Source of the DNA: an uncultured Bacilli bacterium
Lineage (GTDB): Bacteria > Bacillota_I > Bacilli_A > RF39 > UBA660
Direction of reading: 5' to 3'
Assembly: GCA_934155005.1 (NCBI GenBank)
Contig: CAKPGR010000003.1
Span: forward strand, 1-64,000
DNA length: 64,000 nt
Shown here: positions 52,466 to 60,903 of the stretch, piece by piece
Numbering within the stretch: the first letter of the stretch is position 1
Layout: each line of letters opens with the position of its first letter
Notes under the pieces: model-generated
Database searches by the model: none
Seen by the model: only the letters and a program-made list of their open reading frames with translations
What the model was told of the DNA's origin: nothing
Position numbers and translations under genes: made by a program

Positions 52466-54445
52466 ATGAAATTAAAATTAAAAGCAGAAGCAAGAGATTG
52501 GATTATTTTCGTTATATATGCCGTTTTTCTATTTTTCTTGATTTGTGTTGCTGTTGTAAATTTAGGAACGTTTGCAACTGAATCAAGATTTTCAGGATTT
52601 AATCCTTTCTTAGCATTTCAAAGAGATTATATTGGACCAACAATGGTATTTTACCTTGGTGCTTTAATAGCTTCATTTGTTAGTGTTCAAAATCATTTTT
52701 TTGAGAGAGAAAAAGGAATTGGATTTAGTGTAGGAGCAAAAAAGGAAAAAGGATACTCAAGATGGGCTACTGATAAAGAATTTAAAAAGGATCTAGAAAA
52801 AATATTACCCGATCAAGAAAAATGTGAAAAAGGTGGTATTCCTTTAATTAATAGTGGAAAAGAAATTTGGGTTGATCCAAGTGGATATCATAATATGATT
52901 ATAGGATCAACAGGATCAGGTAAATCACAAGCTATATCAAAGCCATTTATTAGAGTTATGGCCAAGGCAGGAGAATCAATGATTGTAACCGATCCAAAAG
53001 GAGAACTTTACGAAGATACTTCACTTGAATTAAAAGCAAGAGGATATAACATAATTGTTTTAAACTTCCGTGATCCTCAAAAAGGTAATTGTTGGAATCC
53101 ATTTTCCTTACCATATAAATTATACAAAGAAGGAAACATTGATAAGGCAACTGAATTACTAGAAGATTTAGCAAAAAATATTCTATATGATGAATCAAGC
53201 AAAGGTCAAGACCCATTTTGGGAAAATACATCAGCTGATTATTTTACAGGATTATCACTTGCTTTATTTGATGATGCTAAGGAAGATGAAATAAATATTA
53301 ATAGTATAAATTTAATGAGTACAGTTGGTGAAGATAAAATAGGTGGTACAACTTATATAAAAGAATATTTTAGTGATAAAGATCAATCTAGCGGTGCTTA
53401 TGTAAACGTTTCAAGTACTTTGATGGCTCCTAGTGATACAAAAGGAAGTATTTTATCAGTATTTAAACAAAAAATAAAATTATTCTCATCACGTGAAAAT
53501 TTGTCTGAAATGTTATCACATAGTGATTTTGATATTGAAGATATTGGACGTGAAAAAACAGCTGTTTTTATTGTTATTCAAGATGAAAAAAAGACATATC
53601 ATCCATTAGTTACAATTTTCTTAAAACAATGTTATGAAACATTAGTTAGAGTAGCTCAAGAAAATGGCAGTAAACTTAAATATAGAACTAATTTCTTACT
53701 AGATGAATTTGCTAATATGCCTCCTTTAACAGATGTTGATGCAATGGTTTCAGCAGCGCGTTCTAGAAATATTAAATTATCATTTATCATACAAAACTTC
53801 TCACAATTGAATGATGTTTATGGTAAAGAAAAGGCAGAAACAATAAGAGGTAACTGTGGTAATACAATTTATATTTTATCAACAGAACTTTCAGCATTAG
53901 AAGAAATTAGTAAGATGTGTGGAGATGTAAAATCTAAAAAAGATGATAAGACTGATTCGAGGCCATTAGTTACTGTTTCTGATCTTCAAAAACTAAAAGA
54001 AGAAGAAGCTATAATTTTAAGATCAAGAATGAATCCTTATAAGACAAAATTAAAATTTGATTATAAAATTGATTGGGGTAAAAAATACGAAAAAGCTAAA
54101 TACCCAAATAGAGAAAAGATTAAAGTAACTACTTTTGATTTAAAAGGATATGTTAATAAAAAAAGAGATAAGAAAATAAATGACATGTTAGGTGGAAATT
54201 CTTCTAAGATTCCTTCTATGCCAAATATATTCGGACCTAAACCAGGTGCACCTGATTTAGATAGCATAGTAAAAAGGATAGATGCTAAAATAGCTGAAAT
54301 GGAAGCTGAAGAAAGAAAAGAACAAGAAAAAAGACAAGCTAAAAAACAAGTCACACCTGAACAAAAAGAACAACCTAAAAAAATTAATCTTGAAGAAGTT
54401 ACTGATGATCAATTCTTTGATGATTTCTTTAATGATGAAGAATAG
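52466..54445 (+). CDS. VirD4/TraG-type coupling ATPase
   Basis: 659 aa. Two N-terminal membrane helices (about 10-32 and 58-78), Walker A GSTGSGKS (147-154), Walker B region DPKGELYEDT and LLDEFANMP, and RSRNIKLSFIIQNF: all typical of T4SS coupling proteins. C-terminal ~100 residues are charged with a coiled coil. It normally delivers relaxase-bound DNA or effectors to the channel. No relaxase gene lies in the window, so the cargo is probably protein or is encoded elsewhere. AGGAGG ribosome binding site. Confidence 0.92.
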   Translation: MKLKLKAEARDWIIFVIYAVFLFFLICVAVVNLGTFATESRFSGFNPFLAFQRDYIGPTMVFYLGALIASFVSVQNHFFEREKGIGFSVGAKKEKGYSRWATDKEFKKDLEKILPDQEKCEKGGIPLINSGKEIWVDPSGYHNMIIGSTGSGKSQAISKPFIRVMAKAGESMIVTDPKGELYEDTSLELKARGYNIIVLNFRDPQKGNCWNPFSLPYKLYKEGNIDKATELLEDLAKNILYDESSKGQDPFWENTSADYFTGLSLALFDDAKEDEININSINLMSTVGEDKIGGTTYIKEYFSDKDQSSGAYVNVSSTLMAPSDTKGSILSVFKQKIKLFSSRENLSEMLSHSDFDIEDIGREKTAVFIVIQDEKKTYHPLVTIFLKQCYETLVRVAQENGSKLKYRTNFLLDEFANMPPLTDVDAMVSAARSRNIKLSFIIQNFSQLNDVYGKEKAETIRGNCGNTIYILSTELSALEEISKMCGDVKSKKDDKTDSRPLVTVSDLQKLKEEEAIILRSRMNPYKTKLKFDYKIDWGKKYEKAKYPNREKIKVTTFDLKGYVNKKRDKKINDMLGGNSSKIPSMPNIFGPKPGAPDLDSIVKRIDAKIAEMEAEERKEQEKRQAKKQVTPEQKEQPKKINLEEVTDDQFFDDFFNDEE

Positions 54446-54489
54446 TAACAAATTTTAGTATTTAACATATAATATTTTAGGGTGATTAT

Positions 54490-54777
54490 ATGGTATCCAA
54501 TATATCTGTTGATGAAATAGATAAAATTAATGGAATTAATATAATTGATATTAGAAGTATACAAAGTTATAATAATAATCATATTCCAAATGCAATTAAT
54601 ATCCCATACGAGAAATTATTAATAAATTTTAGAGAATATCTATCTTCAAATCAAAAATATATATTATATTGTCAAAAAGGTTTTACTAGTAAAAGATTAT
54701 GCCAAATATTAAATAATTATGGTTATAAAACAATAAATCTAGAAGGTGGATATGAAGAATGGATAATGAAGAATTGA
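54490..54777 (+). CDS. Rhodanese-like sulfurtransferase
   Basis: 95 aa. Single rhodanese domain: NIIDIRSIQSYNNNHIPNAINIP, the active-site loop YCQKGFTSKRLC (persulfide Cys) and NLEGGYEEW at the end. Transfers sulfur in the cytoplasm. Own ribosome binding site AGGGTGAT. Stop overlaps the following terminator. Confidence 0.9.
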   Translation: MVSNISVDEIDKINGINIIDIRSIQSYNNNHIPNAINIPYEKLLINFREYLSSNQKYILYCQKGFTSKRLCQILNNYGYKTINLEGGYEEWIMKN

Positions 54778-54796
54778 AAAAATTCTTCTTTTTTTG
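54769..54796 (+). terminator. Terminator after rhodanese gene
   Basis: GAAGAATT / AATTCTTC stem with T7. Confidence 0.8.
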
Positions 54797-54802
54797 TATA
54801 AT
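54774..54802 (+). promoter_or_regulatory. Promoter of the GH25 gene embedded in the terminator
   Basis: TTGAAA (54774-54779), 17-base spacer, TATAAT (54797-54802). The -35 lies in the terminator's loop and stem. Confidence 0.6.
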
Positions 54803-54817
54803 GAAATTGGTGATAAA

Positions 54818-55996
54818 ATGCGAAAAAAAATAATTATTATTTTAATAGCCGTACTTTTAAGTTTTTCTATATATAAAATATATAGTTACATTAGAATAAA
54901 AACAGCTAAAATAGAAATTGTTTTAGTTGATGATTTAAAATTAGAATTTAATGAAAAAAAGAAAGTATCTGATTTTATAAAATCAATAAATGGTAAAATA
55001 ACTGATGACTATATTATTGATTCAAGTAAATTAGGTAAAAAAGATGTAAAATTTGAATTTATAAACAATGATAATATAAAGTTACAATATACTTTTCAAA
55101 TAGAAGTTGTTGATACGGTAAGTCCACTTATATGGTTAGGAAATAATTATAATGTTAAGGTTGGTAGTGATATTGATTTAACAAAAAAAATATTATGTGG
55201 CGATAATTATGATTCAAAACCTAAATGTTATATTGAAGGAGTCTATGATTTAAATAAAGAAGGTAGTTATGATCTAGTATTTAAAGCAGAAGATAATAGT
55301 GGCAATATTGAAGAAAAAGCTTTTACTTTAAATGTATATGAACCAGTTCAAAATGATAACAAAATAGAGCCTGTTTATACTAATTTTAATGAAGTAAAAG
55401 AAAATTATAAAAATGATAAAACAGTAGTAGGGTTAGATATATCTTCACACCAAGGTGAAATAGATTTTAAAAAATTAAAAGAACAAGGTGTTGAATTTGT
55501 TATGATTAGAGTTGGCTATGGCTATAATTCTAAATATACACTTGATAAAAATTTCAAAAAAAATATAGAAGAAGCAAACAAAAATAATATTAAAGTTGGA
55601 ATCTATTTTTATTCATATGCTAAAACTAATAAAGAAGCAATTAATGATGCTAAATGGGTTTTAAAACAAATAAAAAAATATAAAGTTGATTTACCAATTG
55701 CCTTTGACTGGGAAGAATGGGCTAATTTTAATGAATATAATTTATCATTCTTTGGACTTACAAACATGGCTGATGTTTTTATAAAAGAAATAGAAAAAAA
55801 TGGATATGATGGTATGCTTTATAGTAGTAAAACTTATCTAGATAATATTTGGCTGGAAAATGATTATGATATTTGGTTAGCACAATACAATAATAAAATA
55901 ACATATACTGGTGCTGTCAAAATGTGGCAAATATGTGATAATGGTAAAATAGATGGTATAGATAAAACTGTTGATATAGATATTATGTATAAATAA
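54818..55996 (+). CDS. GH25-type lysozyme with N-terminal anchor and Ig-like modules
   Basis: 392 aa: membrane helix (about 5-22), two small beta/Ig-like modules (the second with VKVGSDIDLTKKILCGDNYD, ~110-190), then a glycosyl hydrolase 25 domain (about 205-392) with VGLDISSHQG (catalytic Asp region), IRVGYGYN and LPIAFDWEEW. Muramidase tied to the surface. ATG at 54818 after TTGGTGAT. Its nearest TATAAT gives a very short leader. Confidence 0.85.
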   Translation: MRKKIIIILIAVLLSFSIYKIYSYIRIKTAKIEIVLVDDLKLEFNEKKKVSDFIKSINGKITDDYIIDSSKLGKKDVKFEFINNDNIKLQYTFQIEVVDTVSPLIWLGNNYNVKVGSDIDLTKKILCGDNYDSKPKCYIEGVYDLNKEGSYDLVFKAEDNSGNIEEKAFTLNVYEPVQNDNKIEPVYTNFNEVKENYKNDKTVVGLDISSHQGEIDFKKLKEQGVEFVMIRVGYGYNSKYTLDKNFKKNIEEANKNNIKVGIYFYSYAKTNKEAINDAKWVLKQIKKYKVDLPIAFDWEEWANFNEYNLSFFGLTNMADVFIKEIEKNGYDGMLYSSKTYLDNIWLENDYDIWLAQYNNKITYTGAVKMWQICDNGKIDGIDKTVDIDIMYK

Positions 55997-55997
55997 A

Positions 55998-56032
55998 AAA
56001 ATATTGAAACTTATCAATGTTTTTTTTAATAA
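55998..56032 (+). terminator. Terminator after GH25 gene
   Basis: AATATTGA / TATCAATGTT imperfect stem with T run of eight. Confidence 0.6.
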
Positions 56033-56066
56033 GAAGGAAAAAAAGTATATTAATATTAGAAAGATA

Positions 56067-56108
56067 CCGTAAAGTGTTACGGATTATTTCCTTACGGGAG
56101 GAGTAAGG
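56067..56108 (+). promoter_or_regulatory. Tandem-hairpin leader with Shine-Dalgarno in a loop
   Basis: Two adjacent hairpins: CCGTAA/TTACGG with AGTG loop (56067-56082) and CCTTAC/GTAAGG with loop GGGAGGA (56090-56108). The second loop is a ribosome binding site, 12 bases before ATG at 56114. TTACGG recurs inside the second hairpin (56092-56097), so CCGTAA can pair with either copy: an alternative, switch-like fold. The ligand or signal, if any, is unknown. Confidence 0.5.
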
Positions 56109-56113
56109 TTTTT

Positions 56114-56188
56114 ATGAGAAGAGATAAAATAAATTTAACTTTAATTCTATTTAATAGCATTAATAATAATCATAAAGTAATTAAATAA
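56114..56188 (+). CDS. Possible 24-aa peptide behind the structured leader
   Basis: ATG after the hairpin-borne GGGAGG; peptide MRRDKINLTLILFNSINNNH and a short basic end. Hydrophobic middle but too short for a full membrane helix. Followed by a perfect terminator. Translation depends on the upstream hairpin. Confidence 0.35.
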   Translation: MRRDKINLTLILFNSINNNHKVIK

Positions 56189-56192
56189 AAAT

Positions 56193-56226
56193 AATCCCTA
56201 ATATCACAGGGTCATTAGGGATTTTC
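56193..56226 (+). terminator. Terminator after the small leader unit
   Basis: AATCCCTAAT (56193-56202) / ATTAGGGATT (56214-56223), perfect 10-bp stem and short T run. Confidence 0.75.
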
Positions 56227-56239
56227 AAAAACAAAAATA

Positions 56240-56273
56240 GGAAATAACCTAATACTCATTAGGTATTTCTCTA
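56240..56273. repeat. Second palindrome related to the terminator
   Basis: GGAAATAACCTAAT / ATTAGGTATTTC forms a strong stem; its ACCTAAT...ATTAGGT core echoes the preceding CCCTAAT...ATTAGGG. May be a terminator relic. Confidence 0.4.
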
Positions 56274-56324
56274 AACTTATTATATGCAAAAATGAATAAA
56301 AAACCAATAATTTTTATAAATAAA

Positions 56325-58253
56325 TTATTGTTCTTTAATAGTAGGTATTGAATCTTCCTTGTGTTCACTAAAAGGTTGTGTACCTTTTATATAATATAAA
56401 ATTTTTGTTTTAGTATCATTTTCATTTGCTAATTCTCCAGTTATAGGATTAGTTAAAACACCAACTACATTTTCGGGTTTTTTATACCAATTATCCTTTT
56501 TATCTTTCAAATATTCTTCCATTGTGTCAACCCATAAATTTTTCATATTAGACCCTATATTAACACTAGTATCTCTATTATCATCATATCCTATCCATAT
56601 TCCTGTAATGGCATCTTTATTATATCCAAATATCAAATGGTCTGTATCAGTAGTACCAGTTTTAACTGCATATCTTTTACTCATTTTAGCAGCTATTGAA
56701 AGACAAGTTGGAGTATTATAATCAACTAAGTTTGAATCATAACTACTTGTTAATAATTCATTTAAGATGTAAACATCACTTTTATTTAAAATACTTTTTT
56801 TCTTTTCTTTATATTTATATAAAGTATTACCATTTATATCCTCAACTTTTTTTATAAAATGAGGATTTATAGAATAACCTTCATTAGCAAATGTACTATA
56901 TGCTTTCATCATTTCTAAAATGTTTATTTCTTCTGTTCCAAGTGCAAGAGAAGGAATAGCAGACATTTTAGATGTTATACCAAGTCTATTTGCAGTATCA
57001 ACTAATGTTTGTTCTCCTAAAAAAATATGAGTTTTTACGGCATATATATTATCAGAATAAGCAATAGCAGCTGACATACTTATATTTTTATTGCCATAAA
57101 TATCATTATAATTTTTTGGACTATATGTTTTAGAACCAAGATTGAAAGTAGTTTTTTCACTTGTAAAAACACTAGATGCGGTAAAACCATTTTCTAAGGC
57201 AGCATAATATAGAATAGGTTTTATTGTAGAACCAACTTGTCTTTTACTATCAGTAACACGATTGAATTCACTTTTGCTGTAATCTGTACCACCAGCAATA
57301 GCCTTAATTTCTCCATTATTTGGGTTCATTATAACAGCTGCAACTTGTAAGTTATTAGTTACATATTTTTTAATGTTATTTTCTAAAATATTTAAGGCAT
57401 TTTTATCCAATGTAGTATATATTTTAAGTCCACCAGTTTCAATTAAAGAGTCTGGAATAGAAGAAATACCTTTTAATTCTTTATATACAGCATCTTCAAA
57501 ATATTTAATTAAATTAGAATTATTTTCATTTAAAGATCCTACAAATTTTAAATCTTCCTTATAAGCATCATTCATCTCTCTTTTAGTTATATATCCATTA
57601 TTTACCATAGAATTTAAAATTAATTTTTGTCTTTCTTTCGCTTTTTTATAATTAGATATTGGTGAATAATTACTAGGTGATTTAGGAATTCCAGCTAAAA
57701 TTGATGCTTCTGCTAAATCAAGTTCACTCGCTTTTTTGCCAAAATAATAATTAGCTGCATTTTCAATTCCAAAAATACCACCATAGTTAATAGTATTTAA
57801 ATAACCCTCTAAAATTTCTTTTTTAGAATAATGGGCTTCAAGTCTTAGTGTTAAAATAGCTTCTTCAGCTTTTCTAGACCATTTTTTATCAAAAGATAAA
57901 AATAAGTTTTTAGCATATTGTTGAGTTATAGTAGATGCTCCTTGACTATTTTCTTTCTTTTTAATATTAGTAAATAAAGCTTTAATAATTCTAAAATAAT
58001 CAAATCCATGATGCTTATAAAAATTTTTATCTTCGATAGAAATAGTAGCATCAATTATATAATCAGACATATTATTTAAACTAGTCCATTCATTTTTTCC
58101 ACTAAATAAATTTTCTTTATCATCATACATATAATAACTATTCGCACTTTTTATAGGAAGTTTACTCGCCATTTTAGCGTATCCTAATAAGCATAAATAA
58201 AAAACAATTAAAAGTATAATAAAAATAATTAAAAATTTGAATATCTTTTTCAA
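56325..58253 (-). CDS. Class A penicillin-binding protein, second copy
   Basis: 642 aa bifunctional peptidoglycan synthase: one signal-anchor (about 5-27), GT51 motifs SIEDKNFYKHHGFD and GASTITQQ, transpeptidase motifs STIK, YSDN and VKTGTT. No C-terminal Ig modules, unlike the first class A PBP at 3.1-6.0 kb. Starts with TTG at 58253 behind a GAGGTGAC ribosome binding site, an uncommon start codon here. Ends before a hairpin at 56295-56335 (AATAATTT/AAATTATT). Confidence 0.93.
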   Translation of the reverse strand: MKKIFKFLIIFIILLIVFYLCLLGYAKMASKLPIKSANSYYMYDDKENLFSGKNEWTSLNNMSDYIIDATISIEDKNFYKHHGFDYFRIIKALFTNIKKKENSQGASTITQQYAKNLFLSFDKKWSRKAEEAILTLRLEAHYSKKEILEGYLNTINYGGIFGIENAANYYFGKKASELDLAEASILAGIPKSPSNYSPISNYKKAKERQKLILNSMVNNGYITKREMNDAYKEDLKFVGSLNENNSNLIKYFEDAVYKELKGISSIPDSLIETGGLKIYTTLDKNALNILENNIKKYVTNNLQVAAVIMNPNNGEIKAIAGGTDYSKSEFNRVTDSKRQVGSTIKPILYYAALENGFTASSVFTSEKTTFNLGSKTYSPKNYNDIYGNKNISMSAAIAYSDNIYAVKTHIFLGEQTLVDTANRLGITSKMSAIPSLALGTEEINILEMMKAYSTFANEGYSINPHFIKKVEDINGNTLYKYKEKKKSILNKSDVYILNELLTSSYDSNLVDYNTPTCLSIAAKMSKRYAVKTGTTDTDHLIFGYNKDAITGIWIGYDDNRDTSVNIGSNMKNLWVDTMEEYLKDKKDNWYKKPENVVGVLTNPITGELANENDTKTKILYYIKGTQPFSEHKEDSIPTIKEQ

Positions 58254-58353
58254 AAGGTAGTCACCTCGCTATAATTATTATTAGAAAAAAAGTTAAAAAT
58301 ATAACAAAAAATAGTAAAGTATGGTATAATTACGAAAGGAAATGAGTGATTAA

Positions 58354-58671
58354 ATGTCAAAGGTAAAAATTCATTATATTCTAAATGAAAAAGAAGAACA
58401 TTTAAAAGGTATAAAAAGAAAAAATAAATTAATATTTTATGATCAAAAAATAAAAACAGAAATTGATATAGAAAATAAAATAATAAGAAGAAATAATGAT
58501 GAATATGAAATAGAACTTAATTTAAAAAATAATACAGGTTTTTATAAAACAATAGAGGGAAATTTTATTTTAGAACCTAAATTAATAAAATATGATAATT
58601 TAGATACTTTGACAATTATTTATGAACTTAATGGACAAACATTTAAATTTAATATAGAGGTGGTAGAATGA
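58354..58671 (+). CDS. ywiB: DUF1934/YwiB-type beta-barrel protein
   Basis: 105 aa made almost only of alternating strands (EIDIENKIIRRNNDEYEIEL ... NLDTLTIIYELNGQTF), the lipocalin-like DUF1934 pattern; located directly before argS and rpoE as ywiB is in Bacillus. Function unknown. Stop overlaps argS start by 4 bases. Confidence 0.75.
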   Translation: MSKVKIHYILNEKEEHLKGIKRKNKLIFYDQKIKTEIDIENKIIRRNNDEYEIELNLKNNTGFYKTIEGNFILEPKLIKYDNLDTLTIIYELNGQTFKFNIEVVE

Positions 58672-60347
58672 TTATAGATTTACTTTCCAAAAAACTAAAT
58701 GAAATATTAGATTATGACTATGAATTTAGTGTTATAAAATCTAATAGACCAGAATTATGTGATTATCAATGTGATGATGTTTTTAAACTATGTAAAAAAA
58801 TAGGTAAGAATCCTATTCAACTTGGCGAAGAAATAGTAAACAAAATAAATGAACAAAATTGTTATTATTTTAAAGAAGTAACTTTTGTAAAACCAGGATT
58901 TATTAATATAACTATCTCAGACAAATTATTAAATGAGACTTTATATTATATGGCAAATAATGAAAAGTTTGGTTTAAAAAAAGAAGAGAGTAAAACATTC
59001 TTTTTAGATTATGGTGGACCTAATGTAGCTAAACCATTACATGTTGGGCATATGAGAACAGCAATAGTAGGTGAATCCATTAAAAGAATTATTAATTATA
59101 TGGGGCATAAAACAATATCAGATGTTCATCTAGGTGACTACGGGCTTCAAATAGGACAAGTTATATACGGAATAGAAAAAGATAACTTAAAAAAAGAAGA
59201 TATTACATTAGAATATTTAGAAAATATTTATCCTAAAATAAGTGGTTTGTGTAAAACTAATGAAGAAATAAAAGAAAAGTGTGCTTTAATAACTAAAAAA
59301 TTACAAGATGGTGATAAAGAATATCAAGATCTTTGGAAGATAATTTTAGAAATTTCAGGGAATGATATAAAAAGATTATATAGTTATTTAGGTGTATCTT
59401 TTGATGTATGGCAAGGTGAAAGTGATGCATATAAATATATAGAAGATACAAAAAAATATTTAAAGCAAAAAGAAATGTTAAAAGAGAGTGAAGGAGCTTT
59501 AATTGTTGATGTAAAAAAAGAAGATGATACAAAAGAAATACCACCTTTTATATTTGAAAAAAGTAATGGCGCTTATTTATATTCAACAACTGATTTAGCG
59601 ACTATTTATGAACGTGTTAATAAATATAATCCAGATTATATTTTATATATTGTTGATAATAGACAATCATTACATTTTGAACAAGTATTTAGAGTATGCG
59701 AAATGTCTGATTTAACTAAAAATACAAAGTTAGAATTTTTAGGATATGGTACAGTAAATGGATTAGATGGTAAACCATATAAAACAAGAAGTGGTGATGC
59801 TCCTAAATTAGATAATTTATTTAAAGAAGTAAAAGATATTTTTATGTCAAAGAAAGAAGAAAATAAAAATATGACGGATACTGACTTAGATAAAATTGTT
59901 AATTCAATATTAAAATTTGCTGATCTAAGTAATGCAAGAGAAAGAGATTATATATTTGATATAAATAAATTTTCAAATGTTGTTGGTAAAACAGGACCAT
60001 ATATTTTATATACATATGTTAGAATTAATAAAATATTAGAAAAAGAAAAATTTGATAACAAAATTAGTAATGACATATATAATGATGTTGATCGTAATTT
60101 AAGAATTAAATTAACAGAATTTAATATTGCTTTAAATAATGCCTTTATAGAGAGAAAACCACATTATATAGCTGATTATATATATAATTTAGCTGTTTTA
60201 GCAAATAATTTTTATCAAACTAACCATGTTAGTAATGAGGAAAATCAAATTAAGAAAAATGATTGGTTATTTATTTTAAATTTAACTAACAATATGATTC
60301 AACAACTTTTAGATTTAATTATTATTGAAATTCCATCAATTATGTAA
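58668..60347 (+). CDS. argS: Arginyl-tRNA synthetase
   Basis: 559 aa class I synthetase. N-terminal Add-1-type domain, GGPNVAKPLHVGHMR (HIGH motif HVGH), YKTRSGDAPKLDNLF (equivalent of KMSKS) and the C-terminal anticodon-binding helices with FADLSNARERDYIFD. Coupled to ywiB via GAGGTGG and ATGA overlap. No T-box is seen. Confidence 0.96.
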   Translation: MIIDLLSKKLNEILDYDYEFSVIKSNRPELCDYQCDDVFKLCKKIGKNPIQLGEEIVNKINEQNCYYFKEVTFVKPGFINITISDKLLNETLYYMANNEKFGLKKEESKTFFLDYGGPNVAKPLHVGHMRTAIVGESIKRIINYMGHKTISDVHLGDYGLQIGQVIYGIEKDNLKKEDITLEYLENIYPKISGLCKTNEEIKEKCALITKKLQDGDKEYQDLWKIILEISGNDIKRLYSYLGVSFDVWQGESDAYKYIEDTKKYLKQKEMLKESEGALIVDVKKEDDTKEIPPFIFEKSNGAYLYSTTDLATIYERVNKYNPDYILYIVDNRQSLHFEQVFRVCEMSDLTKNTKLEFLGYGTVNGLDGKPYKTRSGDAPKLDNLFKEVKDIFMSKKEENKNMTDTDLDKIVNSILKFADLSNARERDYIFDINKFSNVVGKTGPYILYTYVRINKILEKEKFDNKISNDIYNDVDRNLRIKLTEFNIALNNAFIERKPHYIADYIYNLAVLANNFYQTNHVSNEENQIKKNDWLFILNLTNNMIQQLLDLIIIEIPSIM

Positions 60348-60374
60348 AAATTTTATATAATAGCATATTATGTA

Positions 60375-60402
60375 TTGACATGTAGATATAATATGGTAAA
60401 AT
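60375..60402 (+). promoter_or_regulatory. rpoE promoter
   Basis: TTGACA (60375-60380), 16-base spacer, TAAAAT (60397-60402). Confidence 0.75.
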
Positions 60403-60445
60403 TAATCACGAGTATAATACTCAATAATGTTATAGGAGGATTATT

Positions 60446-60871
60446 ATGGATTTAGCAAATTTAACCCCAGAAGAATTAGAACTAATGTCTTATACAGACT
60501 TAACTTATATGTTATTAAAAGAAAATAAAAAATCAATGAATACAGCAACTGTTTTTAAAGAAATTTGTAAATTATTAGAATATACAGATGAAGATTATGC
60601 AAATAAAATAGGAGATTATTATACATCATTAACAATTGATAAAAGATTTGTTTTACTTCCTAATAACGAATGGGATATTAGAGACAATCATTCTGTTCAA
60701 ATTGTAGTAGAAGAAGATGAAGAGGAGCCAGAAGAAGTAGAAGACGAAGAAGATGTAGTAGAAGAAGAAACTGATGATGACACTCTTTATGATGATGAAA
60801 GTGAATTAGATGATGACGATGATTTATCAGATTTATCAATAGTTGATGATGAAGAAATAGATGCTGAATAA
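60446..60871 (+). CDS. rpoE: RNA polymerase delta subunit
   Basis: 141 aa. N-terminal HARE-HTH domain (DLTYMLLKENKKSMNTATVFKEICKLL, with LPNNEWDIRD at its end) and an extremely acidic unstructured C terminus (Glu/Asp-only stretches from about residue 90). This is the diagnostic two-part layout of Firmicutes delta, which promotes RNA polymerase recycling. Own promoter and AGGAGG ribosome binding site. Confidence 0.95.
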   Translation: MDLANLTPEELELMSYTDLTYMLLKENKKSMNTATVFKEICKLLEYTDEDYANKIGDYYTSLTIDKRFVLLPNNEWDIRDNHSVQIVVEEDEEEPEEVEDEEDVVEEETDDDTLYDDESELDDDDDLSDLSIVDDEEIDAE

Positions 60872-60903
60872 AAAAACTATCCTTGAATTGGATAGTTTTT
60901 ATA
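60870..60903. terminator. Bidirectional terminator between rpoE and tmcAL
   Basis: AAAAACTATCC / GGATAGTTTTT stem with T runs on both strands. Confidence 0.85.

Noticed and set aside
39596..54445. Integrative conjugative element
   Set aside because: No relaxase, integrase, replication gene, att repeats or tRNA junction found at its borders; cannot be excluded that a relaxase lies outside the window.
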